A DNA stretch of 64,000 nucleotides. Origin: Kuafuiihalomonas sp050331295 (GTDB taxonomy: Bacteria; Myxococcota; Kuafuiibacteriia; Kuafuiibacteriales; Kuafuiibacteriaceae). Under the pieces are notes generated by a model. That model worked only from the letters and a program-made list of their open reading frames with translations. It was not told the DNA's origin and ran no database searches. The stretch is taken from assembly GCA_050331295.1 (NCBI GenBank), contig JBHJGZ010000003.1, forward strand, positions 310,001 through 374,000, given 5' to 3'. The translations under genes and the position numbers were made by a program. How positions within the stretch are numbered: the stretch's first letter is position 1; the number at the start of each line of letters is the position of its first letter. Of the stretch, positions 50,015 through 57,743 are shown piece after piece.

Positions 50015-51039
50015 GCGGAAGGACGCTTCCCCATCCGTCGGACGGCGTCCACCATGACCTGCAAATGTTCCGGCGGCGTCCCCGGCAAAATCCCGTGACC
50101 TAGATTGAAGATGTGTCCTGGAAGCCCCTTTGCTTCGGTGATGACCCGCTGCACTTCCCTCTCAATCCGTTCAGGCGGACTGAACAAGGCCACCGGATCG
50201 AGATTCCCTTGAAGCGAGACTCGACCGTGGGTCCGGGTATGTGCGTCATCGAGGGGAAGCGTCCAGTCGATGCCCAAACAGTCCGCCCCACTCTGGCTCA
50301 GCTCATCCAGGACCGCGTGAGCCCCTTTGGCAAAGAGAATGACCGGGGCCCCAGCTTGGTGCACGGCGTCGATAATCGGAATCAAGAAGGGAAGGCCGAA
50401 GTGAAGGTAGTCGTCGCGACCCAGAAGACCGGCCCACGAATCGAATATCTGTACGGCTGCCGCCCCGGCTTCGACCTGCGCCACCAGATGGTCGCTGACC
50501 GCATCACGCAAACGAGCCAAAAGAGAGCGCGCCCTCTTGGGATGGTTGAACATCCATGCCTTGGCCCGGGTGAACTGACGGGTCGTCTCGCCCTCGTGCA
50601 TGTACGCGGCCAGGGTGAACGGTGCCCCTGCGAAACCAAGGATGGGGACGTCGGGCGCCTCACGACGAAACACTCTGATCCCATCCATGACGAAGCCCAT
50701 GTCTCGGACCGGATCCGGTCGCTTGAGCGAATCGATATCCGCTTGGGTGGAGATGGTTCGGGCCAACTTCGGCCCTGGGTCAAAGTCGAGTCCGACCCCC
50801 ATCGCTTCCACCGGAATCAGGATGTCGCTGAAAACGATGGCGGCGTCGAAGGCATACCGGCGGATCGGCTGGAGCGTGACCTCCGCCAAGAGTTCAGGCG
50901 ATTTACATACATCCAGAAAGGAAGCCTTCTTTCGCACCGCCTGGTACTCCGGAAGATATCGGCCGGCCTGCCGCATCACCCACACCGGCGTGTGCTCGAC
51001 CGGTTGGCGACGAAGTGCGGGCAAGAGGGTGCTCGTCAC
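50011..51039 (-). CDS. hemE: Uroporphyrinogen decarboxylase
   Basis: The 342-aa protein is a complete HemE: VWVMRQAGRYLPEYQ at the N-terminus, DAAIVFSDILIPVEAMG, GFAGAPFTLAAYM and IFDSWAGLLG, ending with GHIFNLGHGILPGTP. It decarboxylates uroporphyrinogen III to coproporphyrinogen III in the cytoplasm. It is the first gene of the hemE-hemG pair and is divergent from the GGCT-like gene, with 84 bp between them. Confidence 0.95.
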   Translation of the reverse strand: MTSTLLPALRRQPVEHTPVWVMRQAGRYLPEYQAVRKKASFLDVCKSPELLAEVTLQPIRRYAFDAAIVFSDILIPVEAMGVGLDFDPGPKLARTISTQADIDSLKRPDPVRDMGFVMDGIRVFRREAPDVPILGFAGAPFTLAAYMHEGETTRQFTRAKAWMFNHPKRARSLLARLRDAVSDHLVAQVEAGAAAVQIFDSWAGLLGRDDYLHFGLPFLIPIIDAVHQAGAPVILFAKGAHAVLDELSQSGADCLGIDWTLPLDDAHTRTHGRVSLQGNLDPVALFSPPERIEREVQRVITEAKGLPGHIFNLGHGILPGTPPEHLQVMVDAVRRMGKRPSA

Positions 51040-51123
51040 CCGGGCGCCTTACCCCGTCCGACCCATGCTGAAAAGCCGGGATGAGTTGGCGGGACGCCCG
51101 GACTTTGTCAGTCTCGCGCCCCG

Positions 51124-51642
51124 ATGCCTCGGGTGTTTACGTATGGTCCTGACGCGCTCCAGGGCAAAATGTACGACCGAATCGGTCCCACCGAGTTCGT
51201 AGGCGGCGCGTTCTTGCATGATTATCGCCTGGTTTTCGATAAGCCGAATCTGAAGAACGCACAGGAAGGTCTCGTCAATCTGCGCGAGAGCCCGTCCGAC
51301 CAAGTGTTCGGTGCCGTCTTCGAACTGTCGAACAAGCAGTTTGAGATGCTGGATGGCTTCTTCGGTGGATACGAGCAGCGGGACGTTCGCGTCGAGACCC
51401 TCGACCACAATACAATGCGGGTCCGGACGTGGTTTGCCCGGCGCACGCGGAGCGGTTTGGCGGCCTCCCCGACCAGCCTCGCATCGGCTCGTCTGGCCAT
51501 GACCGAAAACGGAGCACCAGAAGAGGCATTCAAGACTCTCGACGGCATTCCCGCTCTTCCAGAACCAGAACCGGAAGCCGGGGAAGACGAAACGACGAAG
51601 TGCGGCGGCGAAAGCGACCGCGCTTCGCGCGAGCACGCTTAG
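51124..51642 (+). CDS. Gamma-glutamylcyclotransferase-fold protein, altered active site
   Basis: The 172-aa protein follows the GGCT/AIG2 fold: RVFTYGPDALQGKM in place of YGSNL, FLHDYRLVFDKPN, GLVNLRES, QVFGAVFELSNKQFEMLDGFFGGY and YEQRDVRV. In active GGCTs the glutamate after LDxxE is catalytic; here the aligned residue appears to be Phe, and the loop Ser-Asn is Pro-Asp. It may be a binding variant or act on another substrate. The last 45 residues are Pro/Glu-rich and probably disordered. It starts at ATG 51124 and is followed after 4 bp by the small gene at 51647. Confidence 0.65.
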   Translation: MPRVFTYGPDALQGKMYDRIGPTEFVGGAFLHDYRLVFDKPNLKNAQEGLVNLRESPSDQVFGAVFELSNKQFEMLDGFFGGYEQRDVRVETLDHNTMRVRTWFARRTRSGLAASPTSLASARLAMTENGAPEEAFKTLDGIPALPEPEPEAGEDETTKCGGESDRASREHA

Positions 51643-51646
51643 CATC

Positions 51647-51874
51647 ATGACGCCTCACGAATTCATCGTCGCTTTCAAGGAGGGCACCTCGGAAGGGGCT
51701 GCTCGCGCCATCATCTCCCGCTTCGGCGGACGGGTGCGCCGTCGGATGCGTACGGACCGACCCGAACAGGTCCAGCTCCTGGCCCAGTTTCCCGCCGATG
51801 AAAGCCGACGCCTGGCCGCCGAGAGCCTGGTGGCTCGGTTCGAGGTCAATCACGGAGGCTTCCGAGCCCTTTGA
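51647..51874 (+). CDS. Small protein resembling a stand-alone I9/subtilisin propeptide
   Basis: The 75-aa protein reads EFIVAFKEGTSEGAARAII, then RFGGRVRRRM, QVQLLAQFPADESRRLA and ESLVARFEVNHGG. The order of strands and helices (a FIVxFK start, a helix, and a final VARFEVN strand) resembles the I9 inhibitor/propeptide fold, but with no signal peptide and no protease attached. Such free propeptides can inhibit subtilases. The assignment is tentative. It abuts the stop of the convergent FHA-activator gene with no spacer. Confidence 0.5.
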   Translation: MTPHEFIVAFKEGTSEGAARAIISRFGGRVRRRMRTDRPEQVQLLAQFPADESRRLAAESLVARFEVNHGGFRAL

Positions 51875-53224
51875 TCAACCGGTGTCGTCGGCTTTTGGTG
51901 CGAGTTCATATCTTCGAAGGAGCTCTCGAAGATGCTTCCGGTCCAGTCCGGCCTCTCTCGCCGCTCGACTCAGGTTGCCACGATTTCGACTCATCAACTC
52001 CTGGAGGTACCGGCGTTCGAACGCCGCGACGACCTCGGCCTTGTTCTCCTTGAAGTCGCCTTCGGTCGCGGCCGCAAACATCGTAGCTGGGCTGTCGTCG
52101 TCATCGAGAAACGATGACAACGCCTGATCGGCACCCAGGGCGCAGGCCCGGTCCACGAGATTCTTCAGTTCGCGGATGTTCCCAGGCCAGGCATGCGCAC
52201 GCAGCTTCTGCAGGTCAGCTTGCGCCACAGAGAGTTCGACCCCGTGACTCCTTCCGAAGTGCTGGATCAAGAGAGGGAGGTCGTCGAGCCGCTCCCGAAG
52301 AGCTGGAAGTTGAATCCGAACCACGGATAGGCGGTAGAAGAGATCTTCACGAAAACGCCCTTCTTTGACCGCGGCCCGAAGATTGGCATGGGAAGCGGCG
52401 AGCACCCGGACGTTCACGGTCCGGCGGAGATCGCTGCCTACGGGTTGAACTTCGCGGGACTCGAGGACCCGGAGGAGCTTCGGTTGAAGATCCAGCGGAA
52501 GGTCCGCGACTTCGTCGAGGAAAAGCGTACCGCCATCAGCCTGCCCGAACGCTCCTTCGCGGTCTTGCGTCGCACCGGTGAAAGCACCCTTGATGTGACC
52601 GAAGAGGTTGCTCTCAATCAGTTCCCGAGGCTGACCTGCACAGTCCACCACCACGAAGGGTGCATCGCGACGCGGACCCTCGGCGTGAAGCGCCCTCGCC
52701 ACCAGCTCTTTGCCGGTCCCCGTCTCTCCCTGGATAATGACCGTGGCGTCCCGGCGCGCGAGCTCCCTGACCAGGCCGAAGACTTCTCGGATCCTCGGGT
52801 CCTCCCCCACCATTCCGGCCATGACGTCCGCTTCCGACGATCCTTGCGCATGGGGCATGGCTCGGGCGCTTTCCAAGGGCACCACCTTGACGGTCACCGT
52901 TCCGAACCGCACCTCTGCCCCGGGCGGAAGCTCGGCCTGCTGAACTCGGACGTCGCCCAGAAATGTCCCGTTGGTGGAACCCAGGTCACGCACCGCCAGA
53001 CGGCCTTGAACCAGCCAGACCTCGGCATGCCGCCGCGAAACTGAGCGGTCGACCAGTCGGAGGTGGTTGCCCTCCGCGGCACCGACAGTTCGAACCTCGG
53101 ATCCCACATCGAGAGTCATGCCCTTGTTGGCGCCCTCCGGCACGAACAGGCGCAGACGGTCCAGCTCGAGCTCGGTCACCGCCCCCGTGGCCAAGGCTTC
53201 TGTGACAGGGCCGTCGGTTCTCAC
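51875..53224 (-). CDS. Sigma-54 activator with N-terminal FHA domain
   Basis: From GTG 53224 the protein is 449 aa. The N-terminal FHA domain reads RTVGAAEGNHLRLVDRSVSRRHAEVW and LGSTNGTFLGDVRV, the phosphothreonine-binding loop set. The central AAA+ domain has GETGTGKE as Walker A, GAFTGA for sigma-54 contact, TLFLDEVAD and a RERLDDLP segment. A Fis-type helix-turn-helix ends it (LSRAAREAGLDRKHLRELL). FHA activators of this kind are typical of myxobacteria and couple Ser/Thr kinase signals to sigma-54 transcription; the PEGA kinase in this window is a possible, untested partner. Confidence 0.93.
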   Translation of the reverse strand: MRTDGPVTEALATGAVTELELDRLRLFVPEGANKGMTLDVGSEVRTVGAAEGNHLRLVDRSVSRRHAEVWLVQGRLAVRDLGSTNGTFLGDVRVQQAELPPGAEVRFGTVTVKVVPLESARAMPHAQGSSEADVMAGMVGEDPRIREVFGLVRELARRDATVIIQGETGTGKELVARALHAEGPRRDAPFVVVDCAGQPRELIESNLFGHIKGAFTGATQDREGAFGQADGGTLFLDEVADLPLDLQPKLLRVLESREVQPVGSDLRRTVNVRVLAASHANLRAAVKEGRFREDLFYRLSVVRIQLPALRERLDDLPLLIQHFGRSHGVELSVAQADLQKLRAHAWPGNIRELKNLVDRACALGADQALSSFLDDDDSPATMFAAATEGDFKENKAEVVAAFERRYLQELMSRNRGNLSRAAREAGLDRKHLRELLRRYELAPKADDTG

Positions 53225-53405
53225 GCCACCCAACCATAGCAACAATGGAGGCTTCGGGAGAGACGAAACGGGGCGACCAACTCTTGACGGTCCTTTTCGA
53301 AGCATCGACGGTTTCCACGATCCTTTGCCGGCGCCTCGCTCGCCGTCATGGGGAAGAACGTTGCCGCAAGATTTGTTTCACCCGCGAAGGAATGGTCTGC
53401 AAATT

Positions 53406-54425
53406 GTGAAAGTACTCGGCATCGAGAGCAGTTGTGACGATCTGAGCTGCGCCCTCCTCGATGGAGATGGGCGGACCGTTCTCGCCAATGTCGTGCACTC
53501 ACAAGAAGACCTTCACCGGCGTTTCGGCGGAATCGTGCCAGAGGTCGCCTCTCGCGACCATGTACGGCGGCTCGAAGCCATTCTCCGAGCAGCTCTCGAC
53601 GCGGGGTCGGCCGACCTGCGGGACGTCGGAGCGGTGGCGGTCACCTCTGGCCCCGGCTTGGTGGGCTCACTCCTCTGCGGCCTCGAGTTCGCGAAAGGTC
53701 TCAGCATCGCGCTCCAGGTCCCTTTCTTGGGCGTTCACCACCTGGAAGGCCACCTCGCCACGCCCTTCTTGGAGGGCACCAACGCCCCATTCCCGTTCAC
53801 CGCATTGCTGGTGAGCGGAGGGCACACCCTTCTTTTGGAGGTCTCTGGGCCCACTGGTCCCTACCAGCTTCTCGGTCGGTCGCGCGATGATGCAGCCGGG
53901 GAGGCGTTTGACAAGACCGCAAAGCTGCTCGGTTTGGGCTACCCCGGAGGAGCCGAGATCGACCGCTTTGCGCAGCAAGGAGACGAGGAGGCGGTCCCGT
54001 TTCCGGATCTCATGCCCGGAAAGGACAATCTGGATTTTTCATTCTCGGGGCTCAAGACCCACGTGCGACGATATGTGGAAGCGAATGGTCCCCTCACCGA
54101 GCAAGGTACGGCGGACTTCTGTGCCTCTTTCCAGAAGGCGATCACCGAGAATTTGCTTCGAAAGGCATTTCGAGGAGCTCGACGAACCAAGAGGCTCATC
54201 CTAGTGGGGGGAGTGGCCGCCAACAGCAGGCTTCGGGCCCGTGCGCTGGCTCGCGGGGAGGAGGAGTCCATCCGGATCCACCTACCATCCCGCGCATACT
54301 GCACCGACAACGCCGCGATGATTGCACGGGCAGGTTGGGTGCGACTGACCCGAGGTGCGCGTTCGAGACTGGACCTCGAACCTCGCGCTCGTTGGGATCT
54401 GCAGTCTTTGCCCGTCTTATCGTGA
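53406..54425 (+). CDS. tsaD: tRNA N6-threonylcarbamoyladenosine transferase TsaD
   Basis: From GTG 53406 the protein is 339 aa, the usual TsaD length. It shows VLGIESSCDDLSCALLD, the metal-ligand pair in VHHLEGHLA, LVSGGHTLLLEV, DDAAGEAFDKTAKLLGL, FSFSGLKTHV and LVGGVAANSRLR. With TsaB, TsaC and TsaE it makes t6A at position 37 of ANN-reading tRNAs in the cytoplasm. The open frame extends 113 codons further upstream but is not TsaD-like and would overlap the divergent FHA gene. Its stop overlaps the rsmA start by four bases. Confidence 0.95.
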   Translation: MKVLGIESSCDDLSCALLDGDGRTVLANVVHSQEDLHRRFGGIVPEVASRDHVRRLEAILRAALDAGSADLRDVGAVAVTSGPGLVGSLLCGLEFAKGLSIALQVPFLGVHHLEGHLATPFLEGTNAPFPFTALLVSGGHTLLLEVSGPTGPYQLLGRSRDDAAGEAFDKTAKLLGLGYPGGAEIDRFAQQGDEEAVPFPDLMPGKDNLDFSFSGLKTHVRRYVEANGPLTEQGTADFCASFQKAITENLLRKAFRGARRTKRLILVGGVAANSRLRARALARGEEESIRIHLPSRAYCTDNAAMIARAGWVRLTRGARSRLDLEPRARWDLQSLPVLS

Positions 54426-55273
54426 GCCTTTACTCAGAGATCCGACAGCGGATCCGCTTGTCCGGCGGAGACCCGAAGAAGAGTCTCGGCCAGAATTTTC
54501 TGGTCGACGAACGGATACTGGATCGCATTGCCACCGTCGCCACGGAAGGCTCCATGCTCGACACCCCGGGCGGCACGACCACGGCCCTCGAAATCGGGCC
54601 CGGGCCGGGAACCTTGACGGAGCGGTTGGCGCGTGTCGGTCCGGTTCACGCCATCGAAAAGGACCGACGCTGGTTCGAGTTTCTGCGCGGACACTTCGCC
54701 GGCGACAGCTCGGTGACGCTGGTCCAAGGCGACGCTCTGGAACAAAGCTGGTCCGATGTCGGGGAGGGAAGCGTCTTGGTGGGCAACCTCCCGTATTACA
54801 TCAGTGCGCCCCTCCTCATCCGAGCTCTCAAGCATCGGCGACACTTCAGGCAGGCAACGTTCATGCTGCAGGACGAAGTTGCGTCCCGCCTGGTGGCGCA
54901 TGCGGGCACCAAGGTCTACGGTCGTCTTTCGGTGATGACACAACTCTGTGGAGAGGTGCGCAAGATCTTGCGCGTGCCGCCGGGGGCCTTTTGGCCACGC
55001 CCCAAGGTGGGCAGCGCGGTCGTCCGTATCCTCTTCCGCGATCGCATCGACGACCCAACTTTTTCACGACTGGAAGAAGTGGTTCAACGCGCGTTCGCTC
55101 AGCGCCGGAAAAGGCTCAGCAATGCGCTGACCGCGGGACTGGATCCGAAAGAGGCCGAAAAGGTCCTTCGACAAGAAGAGCGGGGCTTCGACCTGGGTGC
55201 CCGGGCCGAAGCGTGGCCACCCGAGACCTATCTGCGATGGGTGGAGAGCCTCAAGATATGGGATGAGTCGTGA
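54422..55273 (+). CDS. rsmA: 16S rRNA dimethyladenosine transferase RsmA (KsgA)
   Basis: From GTG 54422 (in a GTGA overlap with tsaD) the protein is 283 aa. It shows KKSLGQNFLVDERIL at the N-terminus, the SAM site EIGPGPGTLTERLA, the catalytic NLPYYIS motif, and VPPGAFWPRPKVGSAVV with QRRKRLSNAL near the C-terminus. It dimethylates two adenines in the 3' hairpin of 16S rRNA. Its end overlaps the GNAT gene start by four bases. Confidence 0.95.
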   Translation: MSLYSEIRQRIRLSGGDPKKSLGQNFLVDERILDRIATVATEGSMLDTPGGTTTALEIGPGPGTLTERLARVGPVHAIEKDRRWFEFLRGHFAGDSSVTLVQGDALEQSWSDVGEGSVLVGNLPYYISAPLLIRALKHRRHFRQATFMLQDEVASRLVAHAGTKVYGRLSVMTQLCGEVRKILRVPPGAFWPRPKVGSAVVRILFRDRIDDPTFSRLEEVVQRAFAQRRKRLSNALTAGLDPKEAEKVLRQEERGFDLGARAEAWPPETYLRWVESLKIWDES

Positions 55274-55782
55274 CCGACCACGAAGAACTCATCTGGCGAG
55301 CCACGGAAGAAGCCGACCTTCCGTTCGTGACGGAGGCAGAAGGCAATCCAGAGAACCATCGGTTCGTGCTGCCTTGGTCCTTGGAACGGCATCTTGCAGC
55401 ACTCGCGGACCCCGACATACTGCACGCTTGCCTTCGGCTCCGGAACCATCGCGTAGGATACGTCATTTTGGGGGGACTTCGGTCCACCCATCGAGCCATC
55501 GAGTTCCGCCGACTCGTGATCGTCGCTAAGGGCCTCGGCTTCGGACGGCGGTCGGTGCGCAAGGTCAAAGAATACGCGTTTGGCGAACTCGGTGCTCACC
55601 GGCTCTGGCTGGACGTCAAGGCCCACAACATTCGTGCCCGGACCCTTTACTCGACCGAAGGTTTTCGCGAGGAAGGAACCCTCCGCGATTGCATACGGGG
55701 TGCGGAAGGTTGGGAGTCCCTGGTTGTGATGTCGATCCTCCAAGACGAGTTCCGACGCTGGAGCCTAGACCGCCCAGAGTGA
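55270..55782 (+). CDS. GNAT acetyltransferase (RimI/RimJ-like)
   Basis: The 170-aa protein is a GNAT fold: WRATEEADLPFV, then GYVILGG, FRRLVIVAKGLGFGRR (the acetyl-CoA loop, with GLGFGR in place of RGxGxG), and LWLDVKAHNIRARTLYSTEGFREEG. RimI/RimJ-type enzymes acetylate ribosomal or small-molecule amines; the target is unknown. It starts at GTG 55270 in a four-base overlap with rsmA, the last gene of the tsaD-rsmA operon. It is convergent with infA. Confidence 0.83.
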   Translation: MTDHEELIWRATEEADLPFVTEAEGNPENHRFVLPWSLERHLAALADPDILHACLRLRNHRVGYVILGGLRSTHRAIEFRRLVIVAKGLGFGRRSVRKVKEYAFGELGAHRLWLDVKAHNIRARTLYSTEGFREEGTLRDCIRGAEGWESLVVMSILQDEFRRWSLDRPE

Positions 55783-55793
55783 TGCAGGAGCGC

Positions 55794-56012
55794 CTAACGG
55801 GCTCGATAGACGATTCGGCCCTTCGTCAGGTCGTACGGTGAGAGGGCCACCGTGACTTTGTCGCCCAAGACAATGCGGATAAAAAACTTACGCATCTTTC
55901 CGGATACGTACGCCAAGATGTTTTGTCCCGGGGCGATCTCCACTCGGAACATCCCATTGGGCAGCACTTCTTTGATGATGCCCTCACATTCGATCTGATC
56001 GTCTTTCGGCAT
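55794..56012 (-). CDS. infA: Translation initiation factor IF-1
   Basis: From ATG 56012 the protein is 72 aa, exactly the IF-1 size, with QIECEGIIKEVLPNGMFRVE, GQNILAYVSGKMRKFFIRI, LGDKVTVALSPYDLTKGRIVYR. It occupies the ribosomal A site during initiation. The frame is open to 56084, but ATG 56012 follows an AGAGGA ribosome site and a TTGACA promoter element. It is convergent with the GNAT gene, 11 bp apart. Confidence 0.97.
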   Translation of the reverse strand: MPKDDQIECEGIIKEVLPNGMFRVEIAPGQNILAYVSGKMRKFFIRIVLGDKVTVALSPYDLTKGRIVYRAR

Positions 56013-56055
56013 GAGTCCTCTATCTACTCTCCTCTTCCAACGGCGGACGGCCGGC

Positions 56056-56084
56056 AAACTGTAATCCCGGCATCCAAGTGTCAA
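56056..56084 (-). promoter_or_regulatory. Possible promoter of infA
   Basis: On the minus strand TTGACA lies at 56084-56079, followed after 17 bp by a poor -10 (CAGTTT at 56061-56056). The -35 is a perfect match, the -10 is not, so the call is weak. The start of infA is 44 bp further on. Confidence 0.35.
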
Positions 56085-56132
56085 TGTGAACCGGTCCGCG
56101 CTGCGTTGACCGGCGATCTAGCGATTGACCCG

Positions 56133-56513
56133 TCAGTGGAGTTCCGAGCCTGCCAGCTCCTGACTTCCAGCGACCCCCGCCGGTCCGTGGAGGAAACGTA
56201 GGCCGAATGCCGTAAGCCCTCTCAGGCCACGCTCGGAGTCCCCATGGCGCCAGCGAACGTGGTGCCGAACGTCGCCCAACAGGGCCAAGCACGACCCTTG
56301 GAGCCCCAATACGACTTCGACGCGACTTCCGAGTGGGGGAAGGACGGGACATTCGATGAGCATTCCCTGCTCCGACACGTTCCTCACGCATCCGACAACG
56401 CCATCCAGGGGTCCAAACAGCCGCGCGGGAACCTCGAGACAGAGGTCGAAGCGAGATCGTTCCTTCTGACCGGACGGAACAGGCTCGGTCCGCGCTGCAA
56501 TCCCGGATGTCAT
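56133..56513 (-). CDS. PilZ-domain protein
   Basis: The 126-aa protein carries RSRFDLCLEVPARLFG (RxxxR-like start) and VRNVSEQGMLIECP, where NxSxxG is the second c-di-GMP motif, then RVEVVLGLQGSC and TAFGLRFLHGP. It is a small stand-alone PilZ protein and so a likely c-di-GMP receptor in the cytoplasm. It could read the product of the diguanylate cyclase at 22 kb. It follows the small membrane gene by 46 bp and precedes infA by 120 bp. Confidence 0.8.
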   Translation of the reverse strand: MTSGIAARTEPVPSGQKERSRFDLCLEVPARLFGPLDGVVGCVRNVSEQGMLIECPVLPPLGSRVEVVLGLQGSCLALLGDVRHHVRWRHGDSERGLRGLTAFGLRFLHGPAGVAGSQELAGSELH

Positions 56514-56559
56514 CGACCGGAAGGTTCGTGGCAGCTCTGCGATCCGTCAAAAAACCGGC

Positions 56560-56799
56560 CTAATCGCGGTCGAAAAAGAAGTCGCGGACCATGGCTCGAA
56601 CGAGCGTCGCCAACCGGAGGGCCATGATACCCAAGACCGATCCCAAAAGGCCGTACATCTGGAGAGGAATACGGGAAGATCCTGTGTCGTGCCCCCAATA
56701 CCACCCGTAGGCCCATCCGAGCAGCGCGCCGAGAACCGCCGCCCCCAAGGAGCCCAGGAAACGTGCGCGGACGACGTTGGCGAACAGGGATCCGCGCAC
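56560..56799 (-). CDS. Small two-helix membrane protein, unknown function
   Basis: From GTG 56799 the 79-aa protein has two hydrophobic segments (FLGSLGAAVLGALLGWAYGW and MYGLLGSVLGIMALRLATLV) and a charged C-terminus (RDFFFDRD). No family is recognised. It starts 4 bp after the stop of the KOW protein gene. The same frame is open to 56838, but that would lie inside the KOW gene. Confidence 0.55.
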   Translation of the reverse strand: MRGSLFANVVRARFLGSLGAAVLGALLGWAYGWYWGHDTGSSRIPLQMYGLLGSVLGIMALRLATLVRAMVRDFFFDRD

Positions 56800-56803
56800 C
56801 GTC

Positions 56804-57742
56804 CTAGCCTGCCGGTTTGAGATCCGCCACGTCCACACTCACGCTGACGGGTCCGACCATCACCTTCGCCTTGCCCTTGCCATCGAGTTCGGCGAGGTAG
56901 CCGCCGCGTCCTGCAAAAAGACCACCGAGGATGGTCACGCGGTCACCTGCGGCGAGACCAGCCGGCCTTCTCTTGTCCTTGGTTTCCTCCACGACTTTCT
57001 CGACCGCAGCCGCAACGCGGGTGTGGTCATTGTCCCGTGCCCACGCGAGGAAACGATAAACGAGCCAAAGACCGCCCAGTCGCTCCGTGACCTCGTCCAC
57101 GATGCCTTCGCTCCGAACCAACGGATCCGCCCGAGGGCACCGCCACGCGGCCAGGAGGTCCTCCGGCTCGTGCTCGGCGCGCTCCGCAATCGAATGGACC
57201 TCCGAGTCGGTCAACTGGGCCAGCGGAAGTAGGGCGCCCTCGAACCCGAATCTGACATCTGAAGTCGACCCAAGGTGCTCCCGCAGTTCTTCCGGTGCCC
57301 AATCCAGGCGGAGTTTCTCGGCCACGTTGACGCGATCCACCTCCGCCTTCACGGGGACTTGTACACCGACTGACAAGCCGTCTTGGTCGACGCGCACGAA
57401 CAGATGCGCGTGCTGCTGGTGAATGCCTATCTGAAAGAGCGCAGAACCCGACGCCAGATCGGTGTGAAGATGCTCGGTCAAGGTAGCTCGAACCTTCTCT
57501 GGGCGTACGAAATAGGCGGCGAGAAAGCGGACCTTTCGACCGTTGGCCACGGAGGGCACATCCTCCGTCGCTTGGAGTTCTAGGCGGGTCAGTCCGAGGT
57601 CCGAATGGCGCTCCAAGGCGGTCCGGCAGGCGGTCAGGAGCTTGTCCTTCACCCTCCTGCGCTCGAGCGTGTATGCGTTCGAGCCCCACTTCTTGGGCAA
57701 GAAGGCATCGAAGTCCTTGTCGTCGAACCCTGGGAAGCTCAC
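56804..57742 (-). CDS. KOW-motif protein of unknown function
   Basis: From GTG 57742 the protein is 312 aa, starting one base after the IPP isomerase stop. The first half is alpha/beta with FDAFLPKKWGSNAYTLERR and ERHSDLGLTRLELQATED; the middle is helical. The C-terminus contains LAAGDRVTILGGLFAGRGGYLAEL and KAKVMVGPVSVSVDVADL, the KOW motif found in NusG and several ribosomal proteins and used for nucleic-acid or protein contact. No overall family is recognised. Confidence 0.7.
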   Translation of the reverse strand: MSFPGFDDKDFDAFLPKKWGSNAYTLERRRVKDKLLTACRTALERHSDLGLTRLELQATEDVPSVANGRKVRFLAAYFVRPEKVRATLTEHLHTDLASGSALFQIGIHQQHAHLFVRVDQDGLSVGVQVPVKAEVDRVNVAEKLRLDWAPEELREHLGSTSDVRFGFEGALLPLAQLTDSEVHSIAERAEHEPEDLLAAWRCPRADPLVRSEGIVDEVTERLGGLWLVYRFLAWARDNDHTRVAAAVEKVVEETKDKRRPAGLAAGDRVTILGGLFAGRGGYLAELDGKGKAKVMVGPVSVSVDVADLKPAG

Positions 57743-57743
57743 G

